Shown: positions 15,451-25,077, counted from the first letter of the stretch. The stretch is 64,000 nucleotides of DNA from Bacillus_BA songklensis (GCF_042649685.1 NZ_JBHRZT010000070.1:55938-119937), one strand, 5' to 3'. Notes: generated by a model from the letters alone, not told the origin. Numbers and translations are program-made.

Positions 15451-18252
15451 TTAAGTTGTCATTGCTTTCCCCTGGTCTCTTTCCAAAGTGGAATAGATAT
15501 GATCAATATCTTCGGTTGCTTTTAGCATTAGTTCATATTGACGCAGTCTCAATTCAAAAAGTGTTAAAGGGTCGTAGTAAGTTTCCGGATTTGCTTTCAT
15601 TTTGCTTAGCATATCCTGGTTTCTTTGTATTTCTGCATGAGTTTCCTCTACCGTTTGATTCAAAATGTCAGATGGCTCTTTAAAGAATATCGAGATATCC
15701 ACTTCTAATGTTTTTTCAAATAAATCAAATTGCAAGAAAAATTTGTTTGCAATAGAAGCCGTCACATCATCATAATTTTCGTTTTCTAAATACTTTTTGT
15801 ATTGGTTATACAGCAGCGTTTTGTTTTGCGGAAGAGCTCCAAATAATTTTCCTGCACTCTTTAACAAAAACTGTGTCGGCTTAAATCGAAGCAAAATATT
15901 CTCTTTTTCAATTTGCACTCTGCTTGTCATTCTATTAACATCTCGGCACCAATCATCGAGCACTTTAACATCACATTCCAGTTTCAATTTCTTTTCTCCG
16001 TACATATCATTAAATGTTTCGCCCATTTCCTCTAAATAAGTTCGGCCTTCATTGAGCTCCTCATTCGCTTTCCCAATCCACTCTTGAATGGAGCTGCGAA
16101 ATTTAGGCAATAAATCTTGTTGTAAATAGCTCTGAATTCTTTCGTTCATCTTTTCGTTGAGCTCAAAATGAATTTGTCTGAAATCACTGTCTTCATTGAT
16201 TAGGTCAGAACAACTGTGTAACAGTTTCGGAATATTTCTTGTAAGATCCTTTTTCATCTCTTCTTTGACTTTATGATAATATTCCGTCACAACACGAGTT
16301 TTCTCCTTCTCTAAATCATGAAGGTTGTTAATAAAGCCGTTTAGCCTCACTACCATATCTTCATTCCATTTGGTAGAATCAATTAAGCCGTTTTCAATTT
16401 CTGCCCGCTTCTTTAAAAGCTGCGACAACGTTTTTCGGATGAAAAACAATAGTTTTGCCGTACGTTCTTCATCTACACTTTTGCGGCCTAAAAGAAAGCC
16501 GGATTTAATAAACGCAGCCAAATCTCTTAGCTGTTGCCCGGCTGCATACAGCGAGGAATAAGAAAAAACCTTTGCGTTTGGAAAATAGGCATGGACTCGA
16601 TCCCTGGTATCGTCTGCTATTCGTCTTGCTTCCGCTTCAGTATGCACCATATCGATTTTATTTAATAGGAAATGGACTGGAATGCCCGGCACTGCCTCTT
16701 GAATTCTCAATAAGATGTCCCTTTCCCTATCAGTAAAAGGTGCATGTGCATCAAGAACAAACAGCAAACCATCAGCTACAGGCAAAAACTCAAACACTTC
16801 ATCTCTTTCATGACGGTTTCCTCTAAAGCCTGGAACATCAATAAATGAACAGTTGTTTTCATCTAAAAATCGGCATGGTATCTTCAATTCGATACATGTT
16901 TCTTTCACATCCGATTGACCGCTTGCTGCCGCCATGCCATGAAGATCAGAGAGGTTTGGAATAGCCTTTACTTCCTTCTCTGATATTTCGTTGACTTCCG
17001 TCTCATTACTGTGAACCACAACTACAGTTGAATCTATTTCTCCTAGTATGTTTTCTCCGAGCATAGAGTTAACAAAGGAAGATTTTCCATTCCCCTGTAG
17101 TCCTGCTATTAAAAGATATTTTTGTGTTAAATCTGAAAGCAGGTGAGCCTGCCATTTAAATTTATGTCCTACTTCTAAATCATTATCCTGGGCCCATTTG
17201 ATAATAGATTCACAAAGCTTAAGGCTATATTGTAAGCCATCGATATCATTCTTGGAATTAAAGATTCGGGTTTCAGCATCCCTGACTGCCAATGAGCTTA
17301 TAGAAGAAGAAAAGTTTTCGCACCATGCCAGCACTGCCGCAGATGGAAATAAAGCACGCGATTCATTGGTTATTTTCAACCAATTCGTTAAAAGATTCGG
17401 AATGACATCATGCAGCTCTCTCATAGCATACTGCCCCTCAATCAATTCACAATACGCTTCCTGATAAAGAACGGAAATCTCCTGCCAATAATCGTATAAT
17501 TCCACCTCAATATTCAAGAAAATATCATTAATCGTTTTAATCCATGACAAATAAGATTTTTGATGTTTATAGCTGTGCCAAAGTGACGAAACGACTTTCT
17601 TAAAATGTACTTGATCAACTCTATAAAATGTAATGAGCACTTGATAAAAATAATCCGGTGCAAGGGACTTCGTATACCCTTTATCAATATATGCTTTTAG
17701 GATCTCAAACCATTTTAATGACTCAGTTCGAACCGATTCATTAACGGCAAGCTCAACGGCGCTGTCCCAATCCTCCTGCTCTTCATAGAAAGTACGGGCA
17801 AGCTCCGTGACATTGGGATAATCCGGATTCGAAGAAACGGCTCTTTTGATAACCTCATAAGCGGAATCGAGCTTGTTCTGTTCGATGTAAAGAGAAAATA
17901 ACTGTAATGCCACCTCGGCGGTAAGTATCCCGCATTCTGCATTAATAGATGTATAAATGTCTTCGGCAATTGACAACAATCCAAGCTCATAATAAGAATC
18001 CGCAATATTCTTTTTTGCCCACAGTTCCAGCTCACTATTAACATTCTCCCATTTAAAAATAGCTGCTTCAAAATCCTTGTTATGATAATAAATCTCACCT
18101 TGTGCAAAACGAATATAAGATAAATCATATAGCTCGTTCTTTTGCTCCTCCAGAAATGCCTCTCCAAGCACTTGAATAGGATGATTTGTTTCATTTTCCT
18201 GTATAAATGTTTCATAATACGTCTTTTGGATTAGTTGTTTTTCTAATGACAT
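15451..18252 (-). CDS. TPR-repeat dynamin-like GTPase
   Basis: A 933-residue protein. Residues ~1-200 are tetratricopeptide-like helices (for example AQGEIYYHNKDFEAAIFKWE and ADSYYELGLLSIAEDIY). A dynamin-family GTPase starts near 380: G1 GLQGNGKSS (384-392), G3 DVPG (472-475), G4 NKID (531-534), with a candidate G2 Thr/Ser before VVVVHSN. The C-terminal ~300 residues are long helices with coiled-coil character, as in dynamin stalks. No transmembrane segment is obvious. Bacterial dynamin-like proteins remodel membranes or take part in phage defence and membrane repair; the TPR fusion suggests a protein partner. The start at 18252 follows GGAGGAG; the frame is open to 18282. It has no operon partner. 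Confidence 0.8.
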   Translation of the reverse strand: MSLEKQLIQKTYYETFIQENETNHPIQVLGEAFLEEQKNELYDLSYIRFAQGEIYYHNKDFEAAIFKWENVNSELELWAKKNIADSYYELGLLSIAEDIYTSINAECGILTAEVALQLFSLYIEQNKLDSAYEVIKRAVSSNPDYPNVTELARTFYEEQEDWDSAVELAVNESVRTESLKWFEILKAYIDKGYTKSLAPDYFYQVLITFYRVDQVHFKKVVSSLWHSYKHQKSYLSWIKTINDIFLNIEVELYDYWQEISVLYQEAYCELIEGQYAMRELHDVIPNLLTNWLKITNESRALFPSAAVLAWCENFSSSISSLAVRDAETRIFNSKNDIDGLQYSLKLCESIIKWAQDNDLEVGHKFKWQAHLLSDLTQKYLLIAGLQGNGKSSFVNSMLGENILGEIDSTVVVVHSNETEVNEISEKEVKAIPNLSDLHGMAAASGQSDVKETCIELKIPCRFLDENNCSFIDVPGFRGNRHERDEVFEFLPVADGLLFVLDAHAPFTDRERDILLRIQEAVPGIPVHFLLNKIDMVHTEAEARRIADDTRDRVHAYFPNAKVFSYSSLYAAGQQLRDLAAFIKSGFLLGRKSVDEERTAKLLFFIRKTLSQLLKKRAEIENGLIDSTKWNEDMVVRLNGFINNLHDLEKEKTRVVTEYYHKVKEEMKKDLTRNIPKLLHSCSDLINEDSDFRQIHFELNEKMNERIQSYLQQDLLPKFRSSIQEWIGKANEELNEGRTYLEEMGETFNDMYGEKKLKLECDVKVLDDWCRDVNRMTSRVQIEKENILLRFKPTQFLLKSAGKLFGALPQNKTLLYNQYKKYLENENYDDVTASIANKFFLQFDLFEKTLEVDISIFFKEPSDILNQTVEETHAEIQRNQDMLSKMKANPETYYDPLTLFELRLRQYELMLKATEDIDHIYSTLERDQGKAMTT

Positions 18253-18519
18253 TTTTCTCCTCCGCTGTATATATAAGTTCATTTTAATGCAAAAGTGCTA
18301 CCAATATTCCTTTATTCTTTCGCAAGTTCTGACCTTTCCGGTCTCTTCGTATTATTCTAACAGAAATAGTCCTGCAGAAAATCTCACTTTCTCTTCATTT
18401 TTTCGATCATATCTAGATTGCAAGCCCTATACGGCATCATTCAAAATAGAATGGAAATGCACTGGCATCCCACTTTAGTAACAAACTCGTTTTTCCCATG
18501 CAACAATTGGCAGAAATCA

Positions 18520-18557
18520 AAATACCAGCACAAAATCATGATTGCTGGAATTTTTTG
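18520..18557 (-). terminator. terminator of the phosphonate operon
   Basis: CCAGCA / TGCTGG stem inside a T/A-rich context (18525-18548), about 190 nt after the Nudix stop and beyond the MutS2-like remnant. Confidence 0.55.
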
Positions 18558-18588
18558 TTGATATAAAGCGTCGGAGACAATTGTGAAT

Positions 18589-18720
18589 TTAAGAGAACAA
18601 CAGGAAGCTCTTATTTAGTTCTGCCATCACAAGAAGGGCAGCCCCTTTATTATACAATTCTTCAAAAATCGAAGTGGCTAACCCCATTCCTTCAGCCAGG
18701 TCAGTTCCCGGTCCAAGTTC
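18589..18720 (-). pseudogene. MutS2-like ATPase fragment
   Basis: Read on the minus strand from 18720, the frame gives ELGPGTDLAEGMGLATSIFE then ELYNKGAALLVMAEL and stops at 18589. This matches the Walker B/D-loop region of MutS2-type mismatch-repair ATPases, whose motif is DELGxGTDPxEG(x)xLA...LxxxGAxVLATTH. A stop codon directly precedes the fragment and the TTH switch is lost, so this is a ~44-codon relic. An ancestor of the MutS2 family was probably here before the phosphonate genes or before a deletion. Confidence 0.6.
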
Positions 18721-18738
18721 TCAACTCTCCAACACTTC

Positions 18739-19149
18739 TTATTTTTCAATAAAAAAAGGGATTTCTTTTTCCTTTAGGCACCGAACGATTCTATCCCTGA
18801 ATTTTCCCAATGTGATCATACTCATCGCCTCATCAAAGGTAAAGTAACCCACGTCTTGATTTTCATCAGAAGCGGCAAATTTTCCGCTAACAGGTGTACC
18901 TTTAAATATAACCACACAAGTTGATTTCGCAACATCTTGTTCGATTCCTAAAAAATTGGTCAGCTGAATGTCGATTCCAGACTCTTCCTTTACTTCTCTT
19001 ATTGCTGCCTCTTTTATTGATTCACCGATTCCCACAAATCCTCCGGGAAACTCCCATCCTCTTTTATAACTCTTTACTAGAAGGAATTTATGATCCCGAT
19101 TCATCACCATAACCGCTACTGCTAATTTGTGACTTAAGATTTCATTCAC
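18739..19149 (-). CDS. Nudix hydrolase
   Basis: A 136-residue Nudix protein with a complete Nudix box: Gly37, Glu43, Arg51-Glu52 and Glu55-Glu56 in GFVGIGESIKEAAI followed by REVKEESGI. It hydrolyses a nucleoside diphosphate linked to another group; the substrate is not predictable. It is the last gene of the phosphonate operon. Its start codon overlaps the stop of the cytidylyltransferase/aminotransferase gene (ATGA), with GGGGGG as ribosome site. Its position suggests removal of CMP-AEP, CTP-derived by-products or a damaged intermediate (inference only). Confidence 0.85.
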   Translation of the reverse strand: MNEILSHKLAVAVMVMNRDHKFLLVKSYKRGWEFPGGFVGIGESIKEAAIREVKEESGIDIQLTNFLGIEQDVAKSTCVVIFKGTPVSGKFAASDENQDVGYFTFDEAMSMITLGKFRDRIVRCLKEKEIPFFIEK

Positions 19150-20987
19150 CCCCCTTTCGATCCCTCAAGATATTGTTCAAGAAGGAGGATAAACACTTCC
19201 ATGTCTTTATATGTGATATCACCAATATTCGCTACTCGAAAGGTGCCTAGCATGTCAACTTTACCAGGGTAAATCGTAAAGCCTTCCCTATAAAAAAAAT
19301 CATGCATTTTATTAAATTCATAGTTTTGATAAGAAGGTTCGATTATAGATGTGATAATTTTGGAATGATGTTTCTTTGGAACTAAATGAGTCAATCCAAG
19401 CCGGGTGATTCCTTCAATTAAAGTATCCCACGATTTTGAATAGCGTGCATATCTGTTCTGGATTCCTTCCCACTGAGTTTCTATAATGGCCTGCTTTAAG
19501 GCATAAAGAGTCTGTACAGGGGGAGTAAATCGCATTTGTTTGGTCATTTTGAAATTATGGTACTGGTCGTATAAATGAAGATATAGATTTCGAGGTTTAA
19601 TCTGACGTGTTTTTTCCAAATGATCTTTCCGGGCAACAACAAACGATACTCCTGCCATTCCTTGAAGGTTTTTATTAGAACTTGCAGCAAGATAACAAAT
19701 ATTCATCTTTTTCATATCAATCGGAATCCCAGCAAATGAACTCATGGCGTCAACAATCATTAAGATATTATTCTTTCTACATAATTCTCCAACAGCTTCG
19801 ATATTATTAAGAAGACCTGTTGTGGTCTCGCAATGAACGAGCGCAAGATAAGAAACTTTTTGAGGAGCATTTTGAACAAAAAGCTCTAGATGATTGAGAT
19901 CGATAACGTTGTCAACAGGACTTTCATATTCCAGATAATTTAGTCCATAAATCTCAGCAATTTTACACATGCGCTTACCATATGCGCCATTATTAACAAT
20001 CACTACAGCATCCTGACCAATAACCGAACTTAATACTGATTCCACTGCTGCCGTTCCGGAGCCACCGAATAATACGGTAGTATACTCTTCAGGATTAGCA
20101 ACAAACTTTGTTAGTTCAGTGGAGATAAATTCCATGATCTGGCCAAACTCTTTTTCCCTTGGACAAATATCTGGTATGACTTGGGCATATTTTACAGTAT
20201 CCGTCGTTGTTGCCGGTCCAGGATTCAATAATATATTTCGTTTAACAGATGTTTGAATGCTTTCGCGTGCTTTGATGATCGGAGAAATAATATTAACTGC
20301 TCTCGTCCAGTGATTTTCGTCATCAACTTCGCACCATACTAAATCACTCAGTTTATGAACATATAAAGCTACTTCCTTAGAAATTCCAACGAGCCCGTCC
20401 TCGTAATCAATATTCCCTCTTGTTTGAAAAACCTTTTTTACATAGGTACACATTTTTTGAAATGTGGGATAGGAGAGTTTTGTTAAACCAACCAATTCTG
20501 CGTAGATGCTGTTCAGATCCTCTTGTTTTTTTGACATATTTACAAGGTAATGATTTTCATCCGTTTCTATATAAACCTCATCACCAGTATGAGTCAACTT
20601 ACTTGCCAATATCACGTCCGACCTTTTATTTTCTATTAATGTCTGCAAAGCAACTTTTTCATAAATCAAGTCCGACTCTAATAATAAAAAGTCCTCCTTA
20701 ATATAGTCCTTTAACTGATAGAGGGTGAGCATACTTCCAGTTGTTTCGTATTTTGGATTGTAGATACATTGAATTTGCGGATATTTAAAAGCTAACTTCT
20801 CATACGCTTCTCTCATATACCCTGTTCCGATAAAAATTTTACTAATCCCCATTTCTAACAATTTGGAGATGGAATTTTCAATAATAGGCTTTTCATCGAT
20901 CATCAAAAATCCCTTCGGACGATTTCCTGTCCATTCACGAATTCTACTCCCCATTCCTGCCGCTAAAATAACTGCAGTCTTAATCAT
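19146..20987 (-). CDS. bifunctional 2-AEP cytidylyltransferase (PntC-like) / 2-AEP aminotransferase (PhnW-like)
   Basis: A 613-residue fusion. Residues 1-~245 are a LicC/PntC-type nucleotidyltransferase with LAAGMGSR (8-15), the RPKG motif, NPKYETTGSMLTLY and the metal Asp of ESDLIYE. Residues ~250-613 are a class V PLP aminotransferase close to PhnW, with NPGPATTT, FGGSGTAAVESVLS, VDAMSSFAG and the PLP Lys439 in AASSNKNLQGMAG. PhnW-type enzymes interconvert phosphonoacetaldehyde and 2-aminoethylphosphonate. PntC makes CMP-AEP, and PntC-aminotransferase fusions are known in other bacteria. With the two genes upstream this completes AEP synthesis and activation. Overlaps the decarboxylase gene by 8 nt and the Nudix gene by 4 nt. 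Confidence 0.85.
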   Translation of the reverse strand: MIKTAVILAAGMGSRIREWTGNRPKGFLMIDEKPIIENSISKLLEMGISKIFIGTGYMREAYEKLAFKYPQIQCIYNPKYETTGSMLTLYQLKDYIKEDFLLLESDLIYEKVALQTLIENKRSDVILASKLTHTGDEVYIETDENHYLVNMSKKQEDLNSIYAELVGLTKLSYPTFQKMCTYVKKVFQTRGNIDYEDGLVGISKEVALYVHKLSDLVWCEVDDENHWTRAVNIISPIIKARESIQTSVKRNILLNPGPATTTDTVKYAQVIPDICPREKEFGQIMEFISTELTKFVANPEEYTTVLFGGSGTAAVESVLSSVIGQDAVVIVNNGAYGKRMCKIAEIYGLNYLEYESPVDNVIDLNHLELFVQNAPQKVSYLALVHCETTTGLLNNIEAVGELCRKNNILMIVDAMSSFAGIPIDMKKMNICYLAASSNKNLQGMAGVSFVVARKDHLEKTRQIKPRNLYLHLYDQYHNFKMTKQMRFTPPVQTLYALKQAIIETQWEGIQNRYARYSKSWDTLIEGITRLGLTHLVPKKHHSKIITSIIEPSYQNYEFNKMHDFFYREGFTIYPGKVDMLGTFRVANIGDITYKDMEVFILLLEQYLEGSKGG

Positions 20988-22110
20988 CCAAAAACACCTG
21001 CAATCTTTCTTTGACCTCGTGAGGTTTTATGTTTGGGCGTCCAAGCCCCTTTTTGGAACCCTTTGCTATTTTCAAATATAAAAATGTTAGTTTTGGATGC
21101 TGCTTCCAACTTTTAATGCACTTTTCTAATTCTTCTAGGTTATGAACATAAATCGAGTGCGCGTAACCGCAAGAAGCTGCTACGTCCACGAAATTGACAT
21201 TATGGGAAACTGTGTGTTGCCCCCCTGTGGAATCATGTATGTGATTATCCAGAAGAATATGAAGTAAATTGGGAGGAGAATAGTGGCCATTGGTCGCCAA
21301 ATTACCCATACGCATGAGTAAAGAACCGTCACCATCCAAGGCAATGATCATCTTTTCCGTCCTAGTTAAGGCCAATCCTAGTCCGAGTGAACTAACGCAT
21401 CCCATGGAACCTACCATATACAAATTATTACATGCATCTTCTAGTTCATAAAGTTCCCGTCCCGTTTTTCCTGTGGTTGCCAGTTGGATGGTTTCACTAT
21501 CCTTCAATGAATTAATCATTCGTAATGCTTCGTATCGTGATGGCAGCTGGTCATCCGTCACTTTTTCCCGTTTCACAATAGTTATGGATTTTTTCATCTG
21601 TTTTTCCACAAGTACAACCGGTTCGAATGTCCCTTTTTTTACGATAAAGAAGTAGGATTCATTATTTTCTATGCATTGATTGGCCCGTTCCAATTGTCTT
21701 CTAACTTCCTCAAAGTCGGAAGATAGATATTCCCATTTTATTTTCATGATGCTTAGCATTTGTGGTGTGATTTGTCCCATCAATTCGTGCTGCGGCTCAT
21801 CTGAAAGCCCAGGTTCCCCGCGAAGACTAACAAAGCCAAGAATGGGAATTTGAAATGGGTAAATGAGTGATACCAAAGGTGATACAGCATTAGACAACCC
21901 GGAATTTTGCATTAAAACGACAGCCTTTTTGCCACCGATAGCTGCTCCAGCGGCAATGGCCACAGCTTCTCCCTCATTGGAAGCCGTTACGTATTCGCAC
22001 TCATTGATGGCAAAGTTAATTAGATCCTTTAGATACGAACAGGGAACACCACTATAAAATTCAAAACCTATCCTTTTTAGTTCAGCCCCGAATATCGTTG
22101 TGTTGATCAT
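20980..22110 (-). CDS. phosphonopyruvate decarboxylase
   Basis: A 376-residue ThDP-dependent decarboxylase. The N-terminal PYR domain has the cofactor-activating Glu in ASNEGEAVAIAAGAA (Glu47). The C-terminal PP domain has the ThDP/Mg motif starting at DGDGSLLMRMGN (GDG at 260-262) and continuing to LLDNHIHDSTGGQ. The length and the DSTGGQ motif fit phosphonopyruvate decarboxylase rather than sulfopyruvate decarboxylase or acetolactate synthase. It converts phosphonopyruvate to phosphonoacetaldehyde and CO2, the irreversible pull on the unfavourable PEP mutase step. Its ATG overlaps the mutase stop (ATGA), indicating translational coupling. Confidence 0.9.
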   Translation of the reverse strand: MINTTIFGAELKRIGFEFYSGVPCSYLKDLINFAINECEYVTASNEGEAVAIAAGAAIGGKKAVVLMQNSGLSNAVSPLVSLIYPFQIPILGFVSLRGEPGLSDEPQHELMGQITPQMLSIMKIKWEYLSSDFEEVRRQLERANQCIENNESYFFIVKKGTFEPVVLVEKQMKKSITIVKREKVTDDQLPSRYEALRMINSLKDSETIQLATTGKTGRELYELEDACNNLYMVGSMGCVSSLGLGLALTRTEKMIIALDGDGSLLMRMGNLATNGHYSPPNLLHILLDNHIHDSTGGQHTVSHNVNFVDVAASCGYAHSIYVHNLEELEKCIKSWKQHPKLTFLYLKIAKGSKKGLGRPNIKPHEVKERLQVFLDD

Positions 22111-23627
22111 TTTTCTTCACCGTCTCTTTGGATCTTCCTAAAGGTTTCAATATTCAGCCATGATCCTTTAATATATTTAACGGCAATTGGATGGATTGGC
22201 AGGATATGATTGAAAAGATCAGCCAAAGTAAGCTGTTTAAAATCTTCATTCTCTGCTAACTCCTCCAAAGCTTCTTTTACAACATTGGTTCCTTTCCCCG
22301 AAACTTTCCAAAGACCGATAAACTCTCCATGAATATTTGGGGTATCCGGCTTGCTTGATATTTGCATCAAGTCTACTGTTTTGGAATACAGCATTTTCGA
22401 ATATGGAATTTTTGCCGTAATAAAATATTTCGGGGGACCTTTCAACTCATAATCAGCATCTACAACAATTGTGATGTCGCTCTCCTCATCCATTAGCTCA
22501 GTAAGGACATGAGTTTTATAGATGATGTCACTGCAGCTTATTATGGTATTCTCCCTTATTTTGTCTTTAGCCGTGTAAAGGGAATATAACTCTCCACTAT
22601 CAGCAGGATCGCCGCCATCTATCTCTCTTGCCTGAGGACCTCCTGTTTTAACAATGTCTTTCAATCCAAGCGTTTTTAGTTGACGGATTTGCTCCATTAT
22701 TAAAGGTTGATTCTCCGGTTGTCTTACTAGAATAATAGAATTCGTTTTCTGTTCGGAAGAGCGCAGATAGATTTGCTCCGCTGCGGCAAGCTCTTCCGCT
22801 CCTTGAAGTCGAAACACTTCTTCCAATGGAGAAACACCCCCTTCCACATTTAACAGACTTTCATCTTGGTAAATTTGACTTGATATTTTTTGCATCGCCT
22901 TGATCGATGCCCGTAGGTTATGATTGGCCCAAATGATCAAACTAATACCTAAATCCCGAAATCGATCGGTTGGAACTGAATAATATTTTGTCGGAACAAT
23001 AACAACCGGAAGTCTTCCGCCCCATTCCTTCATAAAGGCTTCGATTTCTACGGCATCGGATCGTTTGCTGTGAATAAGGATGGCATCAGTCCCGGCTTTT
23101 CGATAAGCCTCTGCACGTTTCAAAGCCTCCTCCAGTCCCCAGCCTGCAATAAAAGCTTCCACTCTCGAAATCACGACAAAGTCATCATCTACCTGACTAT
23201 CTTTCATTGCTTTGATCTTTCCGCAAAATTCATTAATATCGGCAAGCGGCTGTGCTTCGCCCCTAATAAATGAATTCGTTTTCGGAAATAGTTTGTCTTC
23301 AATGCAAACCCCGGCAATATGGCGCTGTTCGAGCTTTTTAACCAATCTCCTGGCATTATTAAAGTTACCGTAACCTGTGTCACCATCAAGAAGAATTGGT
23401 ATCGATGTCGCATCACTCATAAACTCCAAAACTTCCAGTACTTGCGTCCATGAAGCCTCGTTGTTATCTCGGACACCCATTGTAGCTGAAATGGATAAAC
23501 CGCTTGCCCATATCCCTTTGAATCCTGCTTCTTCCACGATTTTCGCAGACAAAGCATTATGAGCTTCCATGATGGACTCTAGCTGTTTACTATTAATCAA
23601 GTTTCTCAGCTGTGTAGTTTTCCTCAT
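22107..23627 (-). CDS. phosphoenolpyruvate mutase with C-terminal degenerate nucleotidyltransferase-like domain
   Basis: A 506-residue protein. Residues ~1-290 form a PEP mutase/isocitrate lyase barrel with DGDTGYGN (81-88) and the mutase signature EDKLFPKTNS (110-119), which separates mutases from lyases. It forms the C-P bond of phosphonopyruvate. Residues ~300-506 resemble a sugar-phosphate nucleotidyltransferase (NTIISCSDIIYKTHVL, DITIVVDADYELKG, NIHGEFIGLWKVSGKG, GSWLNIETF). The N-terminal LAAGxGxR nucleotide loop is missing: the site reads IILVRQPENQPLI. That domain is probably not catalytic. The start at 23627 (MRKTTQL) is set by AAGGGG 7 nt upstream; the frame is open to 23654. Confidence 0.88.
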   Translation of the reverse strand: MRKTTQLRNLINSKQLESIMEAHNALSAKIVEEAGFKGIWASGLSISATMGVRDNNEASWTQVLEVLEFMSDATSIPILLDGDTGYGNFNNARRLVKKLEQRHIAGVCIEDKLFPKTNSFIRGEAQPLADINEFCGKIKAMKDSQVDDDFVVISRVEAFIAGWGLEEALKRAEAYRKAGTDAILIHSKRSDAVEIEAFMKEWGGRLPVVIVPTKYYSVPTDRFRDLGISLIIWANHNLRASIKAMQKISSQIYQDESLLNVEGGVSPLEEVFRLQGAEELAAAEQIYLRSSEQKTNSIILVRQPENQPLIMEQIRQLKTLGLKDIVKTGGPQAREIDGGDPADSGELYSLYTAKDKIRENTIISCSDIIYKTHVLTELMDEESDITIVVDADYELKGPPKYFITAKIPYSKMLYSKTVDLMQISSKPDTPNIHGEFIGLWKVSGKGTNVVKEALEELAENEDFKQLTLADLFNHILPIHPIAVKYIKGSWLNIETFRKIQRDGEEK

Positions 23628-23646
23628 TGCCATTCCCCTTGCTTTT

Positions 23647-25056
23647 TTACTCATCGTTTTCCGGGATGAGTTTTTTTCTTAGCTCTTTAAAGGTTGATTT
23701 CTTCATAACACGATGGGTAATTTTTAGAAGTATCTTCGTATTTTCATCTAAGTGAGGACGCAAAATTTCATATACCTCATCACCTGTATGACAAAAATGA
23801 ACACTGTTTTGATCCATTCCAAACTTTAAAGCTGCTCTCCCAATTTCTTCTGCTTCTTCTCCTACGACGATAAGTAAGTCGATATTTGTCTCCACAGCCT
23901 TTTTTCCCATTTCTTCATATTGTTTCATCGCATACGGGCCTTCTCCCAGTTGGGGCATATAACCTAGAAGGGCGATTGATTTTTTTCCTTTTGAAACATC
24001 CTTGAGTACTTGGAGCGCTGCAGCCATAGAAAGAGGAGAAGAATTCCATGTATCATCAATCACCGTACATCCTTTTATTCCTTTTTTAAACTCTAAATGT
24101 TCTTCCACCTGTTCAAATGAAGCTAACCGCTTTATGGAAACCGGGATTTCTATACCTACATACGATGCGGCCGCTATTGCAGCAAGGGCATTATAGACAT
24201 TGTGCCCGCCGTATCCGGGTACAAAGACTTCATAAAACCTTCCTTCATGCTCCAAGGTGAAATTCATGCCTCCTTCAGCATACTGGATATTCTTTGCCCG
24301 AAAATGGCAACGATCACTCTTGCCAATATATACGACTCTATGAAAATGACGGGTATCCACCACTTTTCTAATATTTTCATCATCCTCATTCAAAATGAGC
24401 GTTCCGTGTTCAGGATCTAATCCTTCCACGATTTCCGCTTTCGCTTTCATATATTCTTCAGGTGTTTCACAATCAGCCAGATGATGAACCCCGATATTTA
24501 ACAAAATTCGGATTTGAGGTTGGAAATACTTACAAGCAACCCTCAAATAACCTGGATAAGCAACCGGCATCTCAAAGACAGCCACTTCTGTTTCATCATC
24601 AATACCAGTCAAATACCGCAAATTGACGGACATGGAATTCATGCTCATCCAGGTGGCCTTCACTTTATAATCTTCGCGGAGAATTTGGCGGATCATCTCT
24701 TTGGTTGTCGTTTTTCCACAAGTTCCCGTTACACCGATGACGGGGATATCAAAAAGACTTCGGTAATATTCGATAAACTTCCAATAAGCTTCTTCTAAAT
24801 GATCAGTTTTAATAAGAGTGATTTGATTTCCTAGTTCTGTACATAAATCAGGTTTATCTGTTACGATCACAATGGAATGATTTTGCTTCCAATACTTACC
24901 TCTAATTCGTTCTCTATCCATATGAAACACCAATGTGTGATCATTAATATCCTTTTTTGAATAATTCATGACATGTTTAATTAATGGATTTCCTGACCCT
25001 TGAAGGACATCCCCCCCAATTTGCTTGAGGATTTCTTGTAACGTTAAGTTTTTCAC
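23647..25056 (-). CDS. MurF-like Mur-ligase-family amide ligase
   Basis: A 469-residue ATP-dependent ligase of the Mur superfamily. The P-loop GVTGTCGKTTTKEMI spans 108-122. A MurF-type central domain follows (LNIGVHHLADCETPEEYMKAKAEIVEG with the carbamylated-Lys region, GYGGHNVYNALAAIAAA) and a C-terminal domain (VIDDTWNSSPLSMAAAL). It is closest in layout to MurF, but the housekeeping MurF normally sits beside ddl, so this is a dedicated paralogue. Expected reaction: ATP-driven amide bond between an acyl-phosphate substrate and an amine. Here the amine could be AEP, a polyamine or an amino acid (inference). Lies 33 nt from the upstream amidoligase gene and 19 nt from the mutase gene. Confidence 0.8.
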   Translation of the reverse strand: MKNLTLQEILKQIGGDVLQGSGNPLIKHVMNYSKKDINDHTLVFHMDRERIRGKYWKQNHSIVIVTDKPDLCTELGNQITLIKTDHLEEAYWKFIEYYRSLFDIPVIGVTGTCGKTTTKEMIRQILREDYKVKATWMSMNSMSVNLRYLTGIDDETEVAVFEMPVAYPGYLRVACKYFQPQIRILLNIGVHHLADCETPEEYMKAKAEIVEGLDPEHGTLILNEDDENIRKVVDTRHFHRVVYIGKSDRCHFRAKNIQYAEGGMNFTLEHEGRFYEVFVPGYGGHNVYNALAAIAAASYVGIEIPVSIKRLASFEQVEEHLEFKKGIKGCTVIDDTWNSSPLSMAAALQVLKDVSKGKKSIALLGYMPQLGEGPYAMKQYEEMGKKAVETNIDLLIVVGEEAEEIGRAALKFGMDQNSVHFCHTGDEVYEILRPHLDENTKILLKITHRVMKKSTFKELRKKLIPENDE

Positions 25057-25077
25057 GTAAAATCACCTTACTTTTTA

